Source of the DNA: Bacillus sp. USDA818B3_A
GTDB lineage: Bacteria > Bacillota > Bacilli > Bacillales > Cytobacillaceae
Direction of reading: 5' to 3'
DNA: 64,000 nucleotides
NCBI RefSeq assembly: GCF_009928415.1
Contig: NZ_JAABNN010000016.1
Location: 1 to 64,000 of the forward strand
Below, one piece after another: positions 1 to 6,500 of the stretch. How positions within the stretch are numbered: position 1 is the first letter of the stretch; each line of letters starts with the position of its first letter. A model generated the notes under the pieces. The model made no database searches. It worked only from the letters and a program-made list of their open reading frames with translations, and was not told the origin of the DNA. Position numbers and translations under genes: made by a program.

Positions 1-54
1 GGGCACGTACGGTTTGATAAGGGGGAAGCCTTGAAAAAGGTTTCCCTACTTTAT
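1..54 (+). mobile_element. 3' end of a group II intron (domains V-VI)
   Basis: The window opens with GCACGTACGGTTT, the 3' strand of a typical bacterial group II intron domain V. It is followed by a domain VI-like hairpin: a 10-bp stem (23-32 with 37-46) closed by a GAAA tetraloop at 33-36, then CTACTTTAT. An A at 48 lies about 7 nt from the inferred 3' end and is a plausible branch-point A. The rest of the intron, including any reverse transcriptase, would lie left of the window. The exact 3' boundary (about 54) is inferred from family convention, not from an exon comparison. Confidence 0.7.
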
Positions 55-111
55 TATTTACGAATTCTTAACATTCTAAAGCTTGAAGATAACACGATTT
101 TGGTTTATCTT

Positions 112-132
112 ATATAAGGAAATAATTATATG
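112..132. promoter_or_regulatory. AT-rich dyad upstream of arsR1
   Basis: ATATAA (112-117) and TTATAT (127-132) form an inverted repeat shortly before the AGGGGG ribosome binding site of arsR1. The position suits an ArsR operator overlapping a promoter. It is unlike the ATCAA-N6-TTGAT sites of the second arsenic unit, so the two ArsR proteins probably do not share operators. This is weak evidence because the region is AT-rich. Confidence 0.3.
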
Positions 133-154
133 TTAATAATAGGGGGTTAACCGA

Positions 155-487
155 ATGGAATTGGATCGCACAGCCTTGCTCTTAAAGCTTTTAGGGGATA
201 AAACACGTTTAACCATGGTATCCATTATGAAGCATCGAGAGTGCTGCGTATGTGAATTTCAAGAAGTATTTGACATGAGCCAGCCTTCTATAAGCCAGCA
301 TCTTAGAAAATTAAAAGATGCAGGAATCGTAAATGAGGCTAGAAAAGGACAGTGGGTCTATTATTCTTTGAACGAACAGAGCGACCTGTTCGGACTTATG
401 GTTGATATCTTGAAGCACGCTCCGGATCAGACAGAAAAAATTAACCAGATAGAAAAAAGCAATGCAACGCTTCGTTGCGGTTGCTAA
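155..487 (+). CDS. arsR: ArsR-family arsenic-responsive repressor
   Basis: A 110-residue winged-helix repressor of the ArsR/SmtB family. The recognition-helix region reads SQPSISQHLRKLKDAGIV and the wing contains GQWVYYSL. The metalloid-binding CVC site (ECCVCEF, near residues 30-34) corresponds to the ELCVCDL site of known arsenite-sensing ArsR proteins. The C-terminus ends in CGC, giving extra thiols. The start has an AGGGGG ribosome binding site. It is the first gene of an operon followed 12 bp later by an Acr3 efflux gene, then arsC and a HesB-like gene. It probably represses its own operon until As(III) or Sb(III) binds. Confidence 0.95.
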   Translation: MELDRTALLLKLLGDKTRLTMVSIMKHRECCVCEFQEVFDMSQPSISQHLRKLKDAGIVNEARKGQWVYYSLNEQSDLFGLMVDILKHAPDQTEKINQIEKSNATLRCGC

Positions 488-499
488 AGGAGTGGAAAA

Positions 500-1558
500 A
501 TGAGTGCAAATAAAGAAAAGAAACGCCTATCGTTCCTAGACCGATATCTAACGGTTTGGATCTTTTTAGCGATGGCGGTGGGGGTTGGATTAGGCTTTGC
601 CTTCCCAAAATTGGTGAACGGATTGAACAAACTTCAGGTCGGAACGACATCCATCCCGATTGCTATTGGTTTGATTTTAATGATGTATCCACCACTTGCG
701 AAGGTCCGTTATGAGGAAATCGGCAGGGTCTTCAAGGATGTCAAAGTTCTTGTTTTATCATTGGTCCAGAACTGGATTATCGGACCGATTTTAATGTTCC
801 TGCTTGCCATCATTTTTCTTCCAGACAAACCGGAATATATGGTAGGGCTGATTTTGATTGGTTTGGCACGATGCATTGCCATGGTCATCGTATGGAACGA
901 TTTAGCAAAAGGGGACACCGAATATTCAGCAGGGTTAGTCGCATTCAACTCGATTTTCCAAGTGCTGTTTTTCTCAGTTTATGCTTATGTGTTCGTTACG
1001 GTTATACCGGGATGGCTTGGAATCCATGGCGCCATTGTTAATATTACCATCCTTGAAGTGGCAAAGTCCGTGTTCATTTACCTTGGTATCCCGTTTATTG
1101 CAGGGATGCTCACTCGCTTTACGATGGTCAGGGCGAAGGGCAGACAATGGTATGAGAAAGTATTCATTCCTAAAATTAGCCCGATTACACTAATTGCTCT
1201 GCTGTTCACGATCATTGTCATGTTTTCTCTAAAAGGAGATATGATTGTGAGCTTGCCGTTTGATGTGGTTCGGGTCGCAATCCCGTTATTGATTTACTTT
1301 ATCTTGATGTTTTTCGTCTCTTTCTTCTTAGGAAAGAAGATTGGTGCAAACTATGCGGTGACGACAACTCTTTCCTTTACAGCAGGAAGCAATAATTTTG
1401 AGCTTGCAATTGCCGTTGCGGTCGGGGTATTCGGAATCCATTCCGGCGCAGCATTTGCAGCCGTTATCGGACCGCTTGTGGAGGTACCGGTCATGATTGC
1501 ACTGGTTAATGTGGCATTATGGTTTAGACGAAAATACTTTAACGAACAATCCGTTTAA
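500..1558 (+). CDS. acr3: Arsenite efflux transporter, ACR3 family
   Basis: A 352-residue membrane protein of the Acr3 (BASS superfamily) type with about ten hydrophobic segments, the usual size for the family. The conserved thiolate for arsenite is visible as Cys125 in GLARCIAMV, and the conserved acidic residue is Glu301 in AGSNNFELAIA. It extrudes As(OH)3 across the cytoplasmic membrane using the proton gradient. It lies 12 bp after arsR and just before arsC, with overlapping translation signals (AAGGAGTGG before its ATG). In Bacillus literature this gene is often called arsB although it is not homologous to E. coli ArsB. Confidence 0.95.
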   Translation: MSANKEKKRLSFLDRYLTVWIFLAMAVGVGLGFAFPKLVNGLNKLQVGTTSIPIAIGLILMMYPPLAKVRYEEIGRVFKDVKVLVLSLVQNWIIGPILMFLLAIIFLPDKPEYMVGLILIGLARCIAMVIVWNDLAKGDTEYSAGLVAFNSIFQVLFFSVYAYVFVTVIPGWLGIHGAIVNITILEVAKSVFIYLGIPFIAGMLTRFTMVRAKGRQWYEKVFIPKISPITLIALLFTIIVMFSLKGDMIVSLPFDVVRVAIPLLIYFILMFFVSFFLGKKIGANYAVTTTLSFTAGSNNFELAIAVAVGVFGIHSGAAFAAVIGPLVEVPVMIALVNVALWFRRKYFNEQSV

Positions 1559-1575
1559 TAATGGAGGAAAACTAT

Positions 1576-1998
1576 ATGGAAAACAAAAAAACAATCTATT
1601 TTTTATGTACAGGAAACTCTTGCCGCAGCCAAATGGCAGAAGGTTGGGCTAAGAAGCATCTAGGTAGTGAGTGGGAAGTAAAAAGTGCCGGGCTTGAAGC
1701 TCATGGATTAAATCCTAATGCGGTAAAAGCAATGAAAGAAGCAGGCATTGATATTTCAAACCAAACATCTGACGTTATCGATCCTGATATTTTAAATCAT
1801 GCGGCATTAGTGGTTACTTTATGTGGGCATGCAGCAGAACATTGTCCTGTAACTCCTCCTCATGTTAAACGAGTTCACTGGGGATTTGATGATCCGGCTA
1901 AAGCTGAAGGGACAGACGAGGAAAAATGGGCTTTCTTCCAACGTGTCCGTGATGAAATTGGGAATCGTATTAAACGTTTTGCAGAAACGAGAGAATAA
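1576..1998 (+). CDS. arsC: Arsenate reductase, thioredoxin-coupled
   Basis: A 140-residue low-molecular-weight-phosphatase-fold arsenate reductase. The P-loop CX5R motif is C11-TGNSC-R17 and the relay cysteines are Cys83 and Cys90 (TLCGHAAEHC), the same arrangement as the C10/C82/C89 triad of Bacillus subtilis ArsC. Reduction of As(V) to As(III) ends in a disulfide that thioredoxin resolves. A longer reading frame begins at 1561, but that ATG lies inside the ribosome binding site (ATGGAGG), so the ATG at 1576 is preferred. It supplies arsenite to the upstream Acr3 pump. Confidence 0.95.
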   Translation: MENKKTIYFLCTGNSCRSQMAEGWAKKHLGSEWEVKSAGLEAHGLNPNAVKAMKEAGIDISNQTSDVIDPDILNHAALVVTLCGHAAEHCPVTPPHVKRVHWGFDDPAKAEGTDEEKWAFFQRVRDEIGNRIKRFAETRE

Positions 1999-2018
1999 TC
2001 ACTAGGAGGGGAACGAAC

Positions 2019-2297
2019 ATGAAAATTACTGACGAAGCTCGAGATGAATTTAAGAAAATGTTCGAAGAAGAGAATGCTAAGAACATTCGAATCTTCTTTG
2101 ATGGCTTTGGCTGAGGAACGCCAAGAATTGGACTGGCTCTGGATGAGCCGGAAGCAGACGATATCATCGTCACCATTAATGAAATAACAGTAGCAATCGA
2201 TCCCATTATTGAACCGAGTACGGAAGACCTGATTCTAGACCGAAGTGGCAATGGATCAGGGATCTCGATGATCGGCAATACGGGAAGATGTTGTTAA
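2019..2297 (+). CDS. HesB/IscA-like protein with in-frame UGA, candidate selenoprotein
   Basis: A 93-codon frame begins at an ATG with an AGGAGGGG ribosome binding site, 20 bp after arsC. It stays open to TAA except for one TGA at codon 32. Read through, the peptide starts MKITDEARDEF, has GFG-U-GTPRIGLALDEP around the TGA and ends GNTGRCC. The TGA sits where HesB/IscA relatives carry a conserved cysteine. A family of HesB-related small selenoproteins (TIGR01911) is established, with Sec at this cysteine. A hairpin with SECIS features follows the TGA. Fe-S or metalloid binding is inferred. The alternative is a nonsense mutation, but the intact 61 codons after the TGA argue against decay. Standard gene callers would miss or split it. 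Confidence 0.78.
2112..2151 (+). promoter_or_regulatory. Candidate bacterial SECIS element with UGA (Sec) codon
   Basis: After the TGA at 2112-2114 comes a 7-bp hairpin: CTGGCTC (2133-2139) pairs with GAGCCGG (2145-2151, one G-U pair), closing the five-base loop UGGAU. The loop starts 25 nt after the UGA, and a G is in the second loop position. Both fit the published bacterial SECIS model (loop 16-37 nt downstream, G among the first two loop bases). SelB binding is inferred only; no sel genes lie in this window. Confidence 0.6.
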
Positions 2298-2298
2298 T

Positions 2299-2332
2299 AA
2301 AAGGGTCTCACAAGGAGTGAGACCCTTTTATA
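2299..2332 (+). terminator. Rho-independent terminator of the ars operon
   Basis: AAAAGGGTCTCAC (2299-2311) and GTGAGACCCTTTT (2317-2329) form a perfect 13-bp stem around AAGGA. It follows the HesB-like stop codon by one base, so the HesB-like gene belongs to the ars transcript. The A/T-rich ends allow bidirectional use, which could also serve arsI on the other strand. Confidence 0.92.
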
Positions 2333-2341
2333 TGGTTTAAA

Positions 2342-2812
2342 TCATGAACAGCAGTTGATTTGAGGAATAGTCGAACAACACTCCGCCTTTTCAACCTTCG
2401 GCTCATTTACGCAACAAGATGATGTATCCGAGGTTTTTTGTTCGATATCACCCTTTGTGTAGAAAAACTCCCATTCATTTCCATCGGGGTCATGAATCCA
2501 GAATTTGTCCTGGAGTGCATAGCAGCAGGTTGTGTTTATTTCGTCGTATTGGGAAAGAATACCGCTACCAGAAAGCCTATTCTTATGAGCAATGACCTCT
2601 TCTGTACTTTCCACTTGAAACCCGAAATGACCTACTTGATTTCCACTTACTTCATCCCGAAGATTGAGGGTGAAATTTAAACCTGGTCTTTCAAGCAGAA
2701 ACTTTGCATAATCAGGCTTTACCTTCACAGGTTCAGCCCCGAACAATTTTCTGTAAAACTCCAAAGATTTTTCCAGATTTGTTACATTAAGGCCAACATG
2801 CGCATATTTCAT
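2342..2812 (-). CDS. arsI: ArsI C-As lyase (VOC-fold dioxygenase)
   Basis: A 156-residue VOC/glyoxalase-fold protein. The Fe(II) ligands known for ArsI are at His5, His62 and Glu115, and the vicinal thiol pair that binds trivalent organoarsenicals is Cys96-Cys97 (TTCCYAL), all at the residue numbers reported for Bacillus ArsI. The family cleaves the C-As bond of methylarsenite to give inorganic arsenite, which the adjacent Acr3 pump could export. The C-terminal tail (about 125-156) is unusually rich in cysteines, with three CC pairs. The start has GGAGG upstream. It lies 43 bp after a small Cys-tailed gene on the same strand and is probably cotranscribed with it. Confidence 0.93.
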   Translation of the reverse strand: MKYAHVGLNVTNLEKSLEFYRKLFGAEPVKVKPDYAKFLLERPGLNFTLNLRDEVSGNQVGHFGFQVESTEEVIAHKNRLSGSGILSQYDEINTTCCYALQDKFWIHDPDGNEWEFFYTKGDIEQKTSDTSSCCVNEPKVEKAECCSTIPQINCCS

Positions 2813-2855
2813 TTCGATTCCCTCCGAGTTTTATGTTATTTTTTGTTAGGTTCCT

Positions 2856-3050
2856 TTAGCAATGGCAAGCGCAGCAATTTTGTTGTGGTATGCTGAAGGA
2901 TTTATTGCGGTTATTCCATTTCCTCACTACTTTTTCAAGGATGGATTCTTTTTCCACTACCTCATTTTTCCAAGCGTTCAAAGCATTCCTTTCTGTTTCC
3001 TCTTGGCGCAATTTCATCATTTGATACACTTCGTTTTCGTTAAAAAACAT
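2856..3050 (-). CDS. Small charged protein with Cys-rich tail (unknown)
   Basis: A 64-residue protein I do not recognise. The first 50 residues look like a charged amphipathic helix or coiled coil (KLRQEETERNALNAW, VVEKESILEKVVRKW). The last six residues are CCACHC, a plausible soft-metal or arsenic ligand cluster. The start at 3050 is set by AAGGAGGAG seven bases upstream; a longer frame from 3071 would overlap that site. It sits between arsR2 and arsI, behind an ATCAA-N6-TTGAT site, so arsenic control and a thiol-ligand, chaperone or helper role for ArsI are reasonable inferences. Confidence 0.7.
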   Translation of the reverse strand: MFFNENEVYQMMKLRQEETERNALNAWKNEVVEKESILEKVVRKWNNRNKSFSIPQQNCCACHC

Positions 3051-3088
3051 GGTGAACTCCTCCTTAATCAACTATTATTGATATATTA

Positions 3089-3104
3089 ATCAAAAAAAAT
3101 TGAT
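3089..3104. promoter_or_regulatory. ATCAA-N6-TTGAT operator, arsI unit
   Basis: ATCAA (3089-3093) and TTGAT (3100-3104) with a 6-base spacer lie between arsR2 and the small Cys-tailed gene. The same arms and spacing occur twice upstream of arsR2. This supports direct ArsR control of the downstream pair as well as autoregulation. Confidence 0.65.
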
Positions 3105-3121
3105 ATTAAATATAAAAAAAA

Positions 3122-3460
3122 TTAGTCGCAAGTCGGTTTGAAAAGGCAGCAAAGTTCAGATGACAAAAGATGGTTTAGCTCTTCTTGGTTTAAATCGTAA
3201 TAACTCCATGTCCCTTTTGTTTCTTTCTTGATCAGGTTGGCATCCAAAAGGATCTTTAAGTGATAGGACAGTTTTGATTGTGCCATATCGATCAGGGGGG
3301 ACAAGTCGCATACGCACATGCTGCCATTTTTGGTCAATAGATTCATGATTTGTAACCTTTTCTTATCGGCGAGTGCTTTAAACTTTTGTTCATATTGTTC
3401 AAATATCCGGTCCATCGAAACATCCTGAATTTCAATGTTTAGCTTCATTTCTTCGGACAT
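3122..3460 (-). CDS. arsR: ArsR-family repressor of the arsI unit
   Basis: A 112-residue ArsR/SmtB repressor. HTH and wing are clear (MAQSKLSYHLKILLDANLI, GTWSYYDL) and the metalloid site is CVCDL in the recognition helix. The C-terminus carries LCCLFKPTC, so three more thiols are available; repressors of arsI operons are known to respond to methylated trivalent arsenic. Two longer in-frame starts exist, but the ATG at 3460 has GAAGGTGGG upstream and suits the family length. Its own promoter region holds two ATCAA-N6-TTGAT sites. It is clearly divergent in sequence from the ArsR at 155-487. Confidence 0.93.
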   Translation of the reverse strand: MSEEMKLNIEIQDVSMDRIFEQYEQKFKALADKKRLQIMNLLTKNGSMCVCDLSPLIDMAQSKLSYHLKILLDANLIKKETKGTWSYYDLNQEELNHLLSSELCCLFKPTCD

Positions 3461-3479
3461 ATTTCCCACCTTCTTTTTT

Positions 3480-3499
3480 ACATCAAATTTTCTTGATGT
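3480..3499. promoter_or_regulatory. arsR2 operator, proximal copy
   Basis: ACATCAA (3480-3486) and TTGATGT (3493-3499) form a perfect 7-bp inverted repeat with a 6-base spacer, 20 bases upstream of the arsR2 start. It is the best of three copies of ATCAA-N6-TTGAT and probably the autoregulatory site. Confidence 0.7.
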
Positions 3500-3539
3500 A
3501 TTCATAATATATCCATTTTTTTCTTGTGTCAATTGGTTT

Positions 3540-3555
3540 ATCAAAATTTTTTGAT
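3540..3555. promoter_or_regulatory. arsR2 operator, distal copy
   Basis: ATCAA (3540-3544) and TTGAT (3551-3555) again have a 6-base spacer, about 80 bp upstream of arsR2. Two sites in tandem suggest cooperative binding over the promoter. Confidence 0.6.
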
Positions 3556-3704
3556 TTATTTTATAATGGTATACTTTTGCCATATTATATTGATTTGAAT
3601 AGAAGACCTAATATATAAGATTTTATTAAGCCTTCTTTTCCATCCACAAAAATATACTGCCATTTGCGACCTTTTTGGTTTGCTAAATACAGGGAGGAGG
3701 GGGA

Positions 3705-4622
3705 TCAGAGGTTTATCGTTTGGTCAGTGTTATCTCTCACTCGCTTTACATCTTCCTTAGGCGGTAAACCAAACATCCGGGAATATTCACGACTAAATTG
3801 CGATGGACTTTCGTAGCCAACCCGAAATGCAACATCCGCTGCATCTGCTGATTCAGATAATAACAGGCTTCGGGCTTCCTGAAGTCTCAGTTGTTTTTGG
3901 AATTGAATCGGGCTCATTGCGGTTATCTCTTTAAAGTGCCGATGAAGAGAAGAAACACTCATATTTGCTATCTCCGCCAGTTCCTCTATCTTAAGTGACT
4001 TTTCATAGTTATTCATGATATGTCCGATCACATCACTGATTTGATGGGTCGAACTTCCGGCTATCGCTATCTGTTTTAATATCCCCCCATGATCTCCTTG
4101 CAGAACCCTATAAATGATTTCTTTCACGATTAGAGGAGCAAGTACTTTAATGTCGTTCGGAGTATCCAATAACCGAGCTAATCGTGTTACCGCATCTAGC
4201 AATGATGGTTCTATATTGCTGACATACATGCCTCGTTTAGCATTTTCCTTCTTCTCCGCGTCCATTTGGAATTCACGTAATACCTCCAATATTTCACTCG
4301 GAGTAAATTCAAGTTTAAGAGCCAGATATGGAACATCGGCTGAGGCTTCCGTGACTTGTCCGGTAATTGGCAGATTAACGGATGCCACAAGATAATCGGC
4401 AGGACCGTACCTAAAGAGCTCCTGTGACAGCAAAACTTCCTTCATCCCTTGAACCACAATGCATAAGGCTGGCTTATAAACACCATAAACTGGACCGGAC
4501 TCATCAGAGTAACGGGAGAAGAACAGGGATGGAATGGCGGTTCTTTGAGTTCCATCCTTTCCAGTATGGCCCTCTATGATTTTCGCAAGTTCAACTCTTT
4601 GTCTATATAATTGTTCAAACAT
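3705..4622 (-). CDS. AraC-family transcriptional regulator (AraC_N type)
   Basis: A 305-residue regulator. Residues about 20-160 form the cupin-like AraC_N ligand domain (PALCIVVQGMKEVLL, DYLVASVNLPITGQV) and residues about 195-295 the double HTH of AraC proteins (IEELAEIANMSVSSLHRHFK, ADVAFRVGYESPSQFSREYS). The start has an AGGAG site. It is transcribed away from an aldo/keto reductase gene 225 bp off, and divergent AraC/oxidoreductase pairs commonly reflect direct control. The effector is unknown. Confidence 0.92.
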   Translation of the reverse strand: MFEQLYRQRVELAKIIEGHTGKDGTQRTAIPSLFFSRYSDESGPVYGVYKPALCIVVQGMKEVLLSQELFRYGPADYLVASVNLPITGQVTEASADVPYLALKLEFTPSEILEVLREFQMDAEKKENAKRGMYVSNIEPSLLDAVTRLARLLDTPNDIKVLAPLIVKEIIYRVLQGDHGGILKQIAIAGSSTHQISDVIGHIMNNYEKSLKIEELAEIANMSVSSLHRHFKEITAMSPIQFQKQLRLQEARSLLLSESADAADVAFRVGYESPSQFSREYSRMFGLPPKEDVKRVRDNTDQTINL

Positions 4623-4847
4623 AAGCTACTCCTTTGTTCTTTCCTTTGTGATGATTCTATTATAAGGTTAATTCATTTTTTTAGTAAATGGATGTGAGAG
4701 GATTAGGCAATCATTTGATACGATTGTGATATCAGCCTGAATTCCTTTTGTTGCATAATATATGTATCCTCTAATGGTAATCACAGTGGTGGATATTCTT
4801 AGATAAAAGTAAATTAGATATTAATTGAATCACAGGAGGAATTTTTA

Positions 4848-5699
4848 ATGCAAAAAGTTATTTTAAACAATGGTGTTGAAATGCCAATCCTTGGTTTTGG
4901 CGTTTTTCAAATTCAAGATGAAATAGAATGTGAACAAGCTGTTTATGAGGCGATTATGGCAGGCTATCGTCTGATTGATACCGCTGCTTCTTATTTAAAC
5001 GAAGAAGCGGTGGGCAGAGCCATCAAGCGCAGTGGTGTAGCAAGAGATGAATTATTTATCACTACGAAATTATGGGTTCAGGATACCGGATATGAAAAGA
5101 CAAAGAAGGCATTTGAAAGATCGCTGGAAAGACTGCAGCTGGATTATTTAGATTTGTACTTAATTCACCAGCCATATGGCGATGTTTACGGTTCATGGCG
5201 TGAGATGGAGGAATTGTATCGTGAGGGTAAGATCAGAGCAATTGGAGTTAGCAACTTCTATCCAGATCGTCTGACTGATTTTATACTTCATAATGAAGTG
5301 GTCCCAGCTGTAAATCAGGTTGAAACACATCCTTTCCACCAACAAATAGAAAGTGCTAACTTGATGAAAGAGAACAATGTACAAATTGAGTCTTGGGGAC
5401 CGTTTGCAGAAGGGAAAAATAACCTGTTCCAAAACGAAATTTTATTATCAATTGCTGAAAAGCATAATAAATCCGTTGCCCAGGTGGTTTTACGTTGGTT
5501 AACGCAAAGAGGCGTCGTTGCGATTCCAAAGTCTGTTCGTAAGGAAAGAATTATCGAAAACTTCAATATCTTTGACTTTGAATTGAGTCAAGAGGATTTG
5601 GAAAATATTGCTGCCTTAGATACGAAACAAAGCTTGTTCTTCTCACACCAAGATCCTGAAATGGTAAAATGGATCGGGACTCGCCAACTTGATATTTAA
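4848..5699 (+). CDS. Aldo/keto reductase, AKR5-like (paralogue 1)
   Basis: A 283-residue NADPH-dependent aldo/keto reductase of the YvgN/YtbE (2,5-diketogluconate or glyoxal reductase) type. The catalytic tetrad is visible as Asp44, Tyr49, Lys74 and His107, and the C-terminal cofactor loop IPKSVRKERI is intact. It probably reduces small aldehydes or ketoaldehydes such as methylglyoxal. Two close copies are encoded at 27701 and 29753; the first 60 residues differ at 9 and 8 positions. The start has CAGGAGGA upstream. It is divergent from an AraC-type regulator and ends at a strong terminator, so it is a single-gene transcript. Confidence 0.93.
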   Translation: MQKVILNNGVEMPILGFGVFQIQDEIECEQAVYEAIMAGYRLIDTAASYLNEEAVGRAIKRSGVARDELFITTKLWVQDTGYEKTKKAFERSLERLQLDYLDLYLIHQPYGDVYGSWREMEELYREGKIRAIGVSNFYPDRLTDFILHNEVVPAVNQVETHPFHQQIESANLMKENNVQIESWGPFAEGKNNLFQNEILLSIAEKHNKSVAQVVLRWLTQRGVVAIPKSVRKERIIENFNIFDFELSQEDLENIAALDTKQSLFFSHQDPEMVKWIGTRQLDI

Positions 5700-5748
5700 T
5701 GGTCTTTCTTATCACACATTACTCACCATGTTAAGGTGTTAAGTCCAT

Positions 5749-5781
5749 AAAAAAGCGTGTGAATTCTACACACGCTTTTTC
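5749..5781 (+). terminator. Terminator after aldo/keto reductase 1
   Basis: GCGTGTG (5755-5761) and CACACGC (5769-5775) form the stem, flanked by A-tract and T-tract. Confidence 0.9.
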
Positions 5782-5804
5782 TGTGGATTTAGGAGGGGAA
5801 AATA

Positions 5805-5843
5805 ATGAAATGGCTCGTGGGAGCCGTTAACTTAGATAAGTAA
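5805..5843 (+). CDS. 12-residue leader-like ORF
   Basis: An ATG with an excellent AGGAGGGG site and good spacing opens a 12-codon frame (MKWLVGAVNLDK, then TAA), ending 37 bp before the next gene. Such strong initiation signals on so short a frame suggest a leader peptide or a gene remnant. No attenuator hairpin is obvious after it. Confidence 0.3.
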   Translation: MKWLVGAVNLDK

Positions 5844-5880
5844 GTAAATGTTTTTTTAAAATTCATCGATGGGGGTACGT

Positions 5881-6453
5881 ATGAAAAAGACTTTATATCT
5901 AATGAGACATGGACAAACGATATTTAATATACGAAGGAAAATTCAGGGGTGGTGTGATTCACCACTTACCGAACTAGGAATCCAACAAGCAGAGACTGCT
6001 GCTAAGTATTTTAAAGAGCACAATATTGTTTTCGACCATGCTTATAGCTCAACATCCGAAAGAGCTTGTGACACTTTAGAAATTGTGGCTGATATGCCTT
6101 ATATAAGACTAAAAGGGCTAAAGGAATGGAATTTTGGAACTTTTGAAGGGGAAAGTGAAGATTTAAATCCATCCCTGCCTTACGGTGATTTTTTTGCCAA
6201 TTATGGTGGAGAAAAAGAAAAGGAATTTCAAAAAAGAGTGGTTGAGACTTGTCAAAAAATAATGGAAGAAGATAATGAAGTGGTTTTAGCCGTATCTCAC
6301 GGAGCCGCTTGCAGAAAATTTATGCAGTATTGGGAGCATACAAGTTCGATTACTCAAAAAGAAAGAATTGGCAATTGCTGCATATTGAAATTTGAATATG
6401 AGAAACAAGAATTTAAATTGATTGAAATAATCAACCATAATTTTAATTGTTAA
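5881..6453 (+). CDS. Histidine phosphatase family protein
   Basis: A 190-residue phosphoglycerate-mutase-like phosphatase. The catalytic RHG motif is at residues 9-11 (LMRHGQT), a second arginine follows in SSTSERACDT, and the second histidine is in AVSHGAACRKF. The ATG at 5881 fits the usual family N-terminus (MKKTLYLMRHG) better than the in-frame one at 5869. Members dephosphorylate small phosphate esters; the substrate cannot be told here. An MFS exporter follows 47 bp later on the same strand. Confidence 0.9.
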   Translation: MKKTLYLMRHGQTIFNIRRKIQGWCDSPLTELGIQQAETAAKYFKEHNIVFDHAYSSTSERACDTLEIVADMPYIRLKGLKEWNFGTFEGESEDLNPSLPYGDFFANYGGEKEKEFQKRVVETCQKIMEEDNEVVLAVSHGAACRKFMQYWEHTSSITQKERIGNCCILKFEYEKQEFKLIEIINHNFNC

Positions 6454-6500
6454 GTGTAAATATTGTAGAAGAGTAGGCTTGAAGGAAGGGAGGGCTACAT

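Noticed and set aside
2438..2680. 80-codon plus-strand frame over arsI
   Set aside because: Antisense shadow of arsI, whose ligand residues and length are all correct on the other strand.
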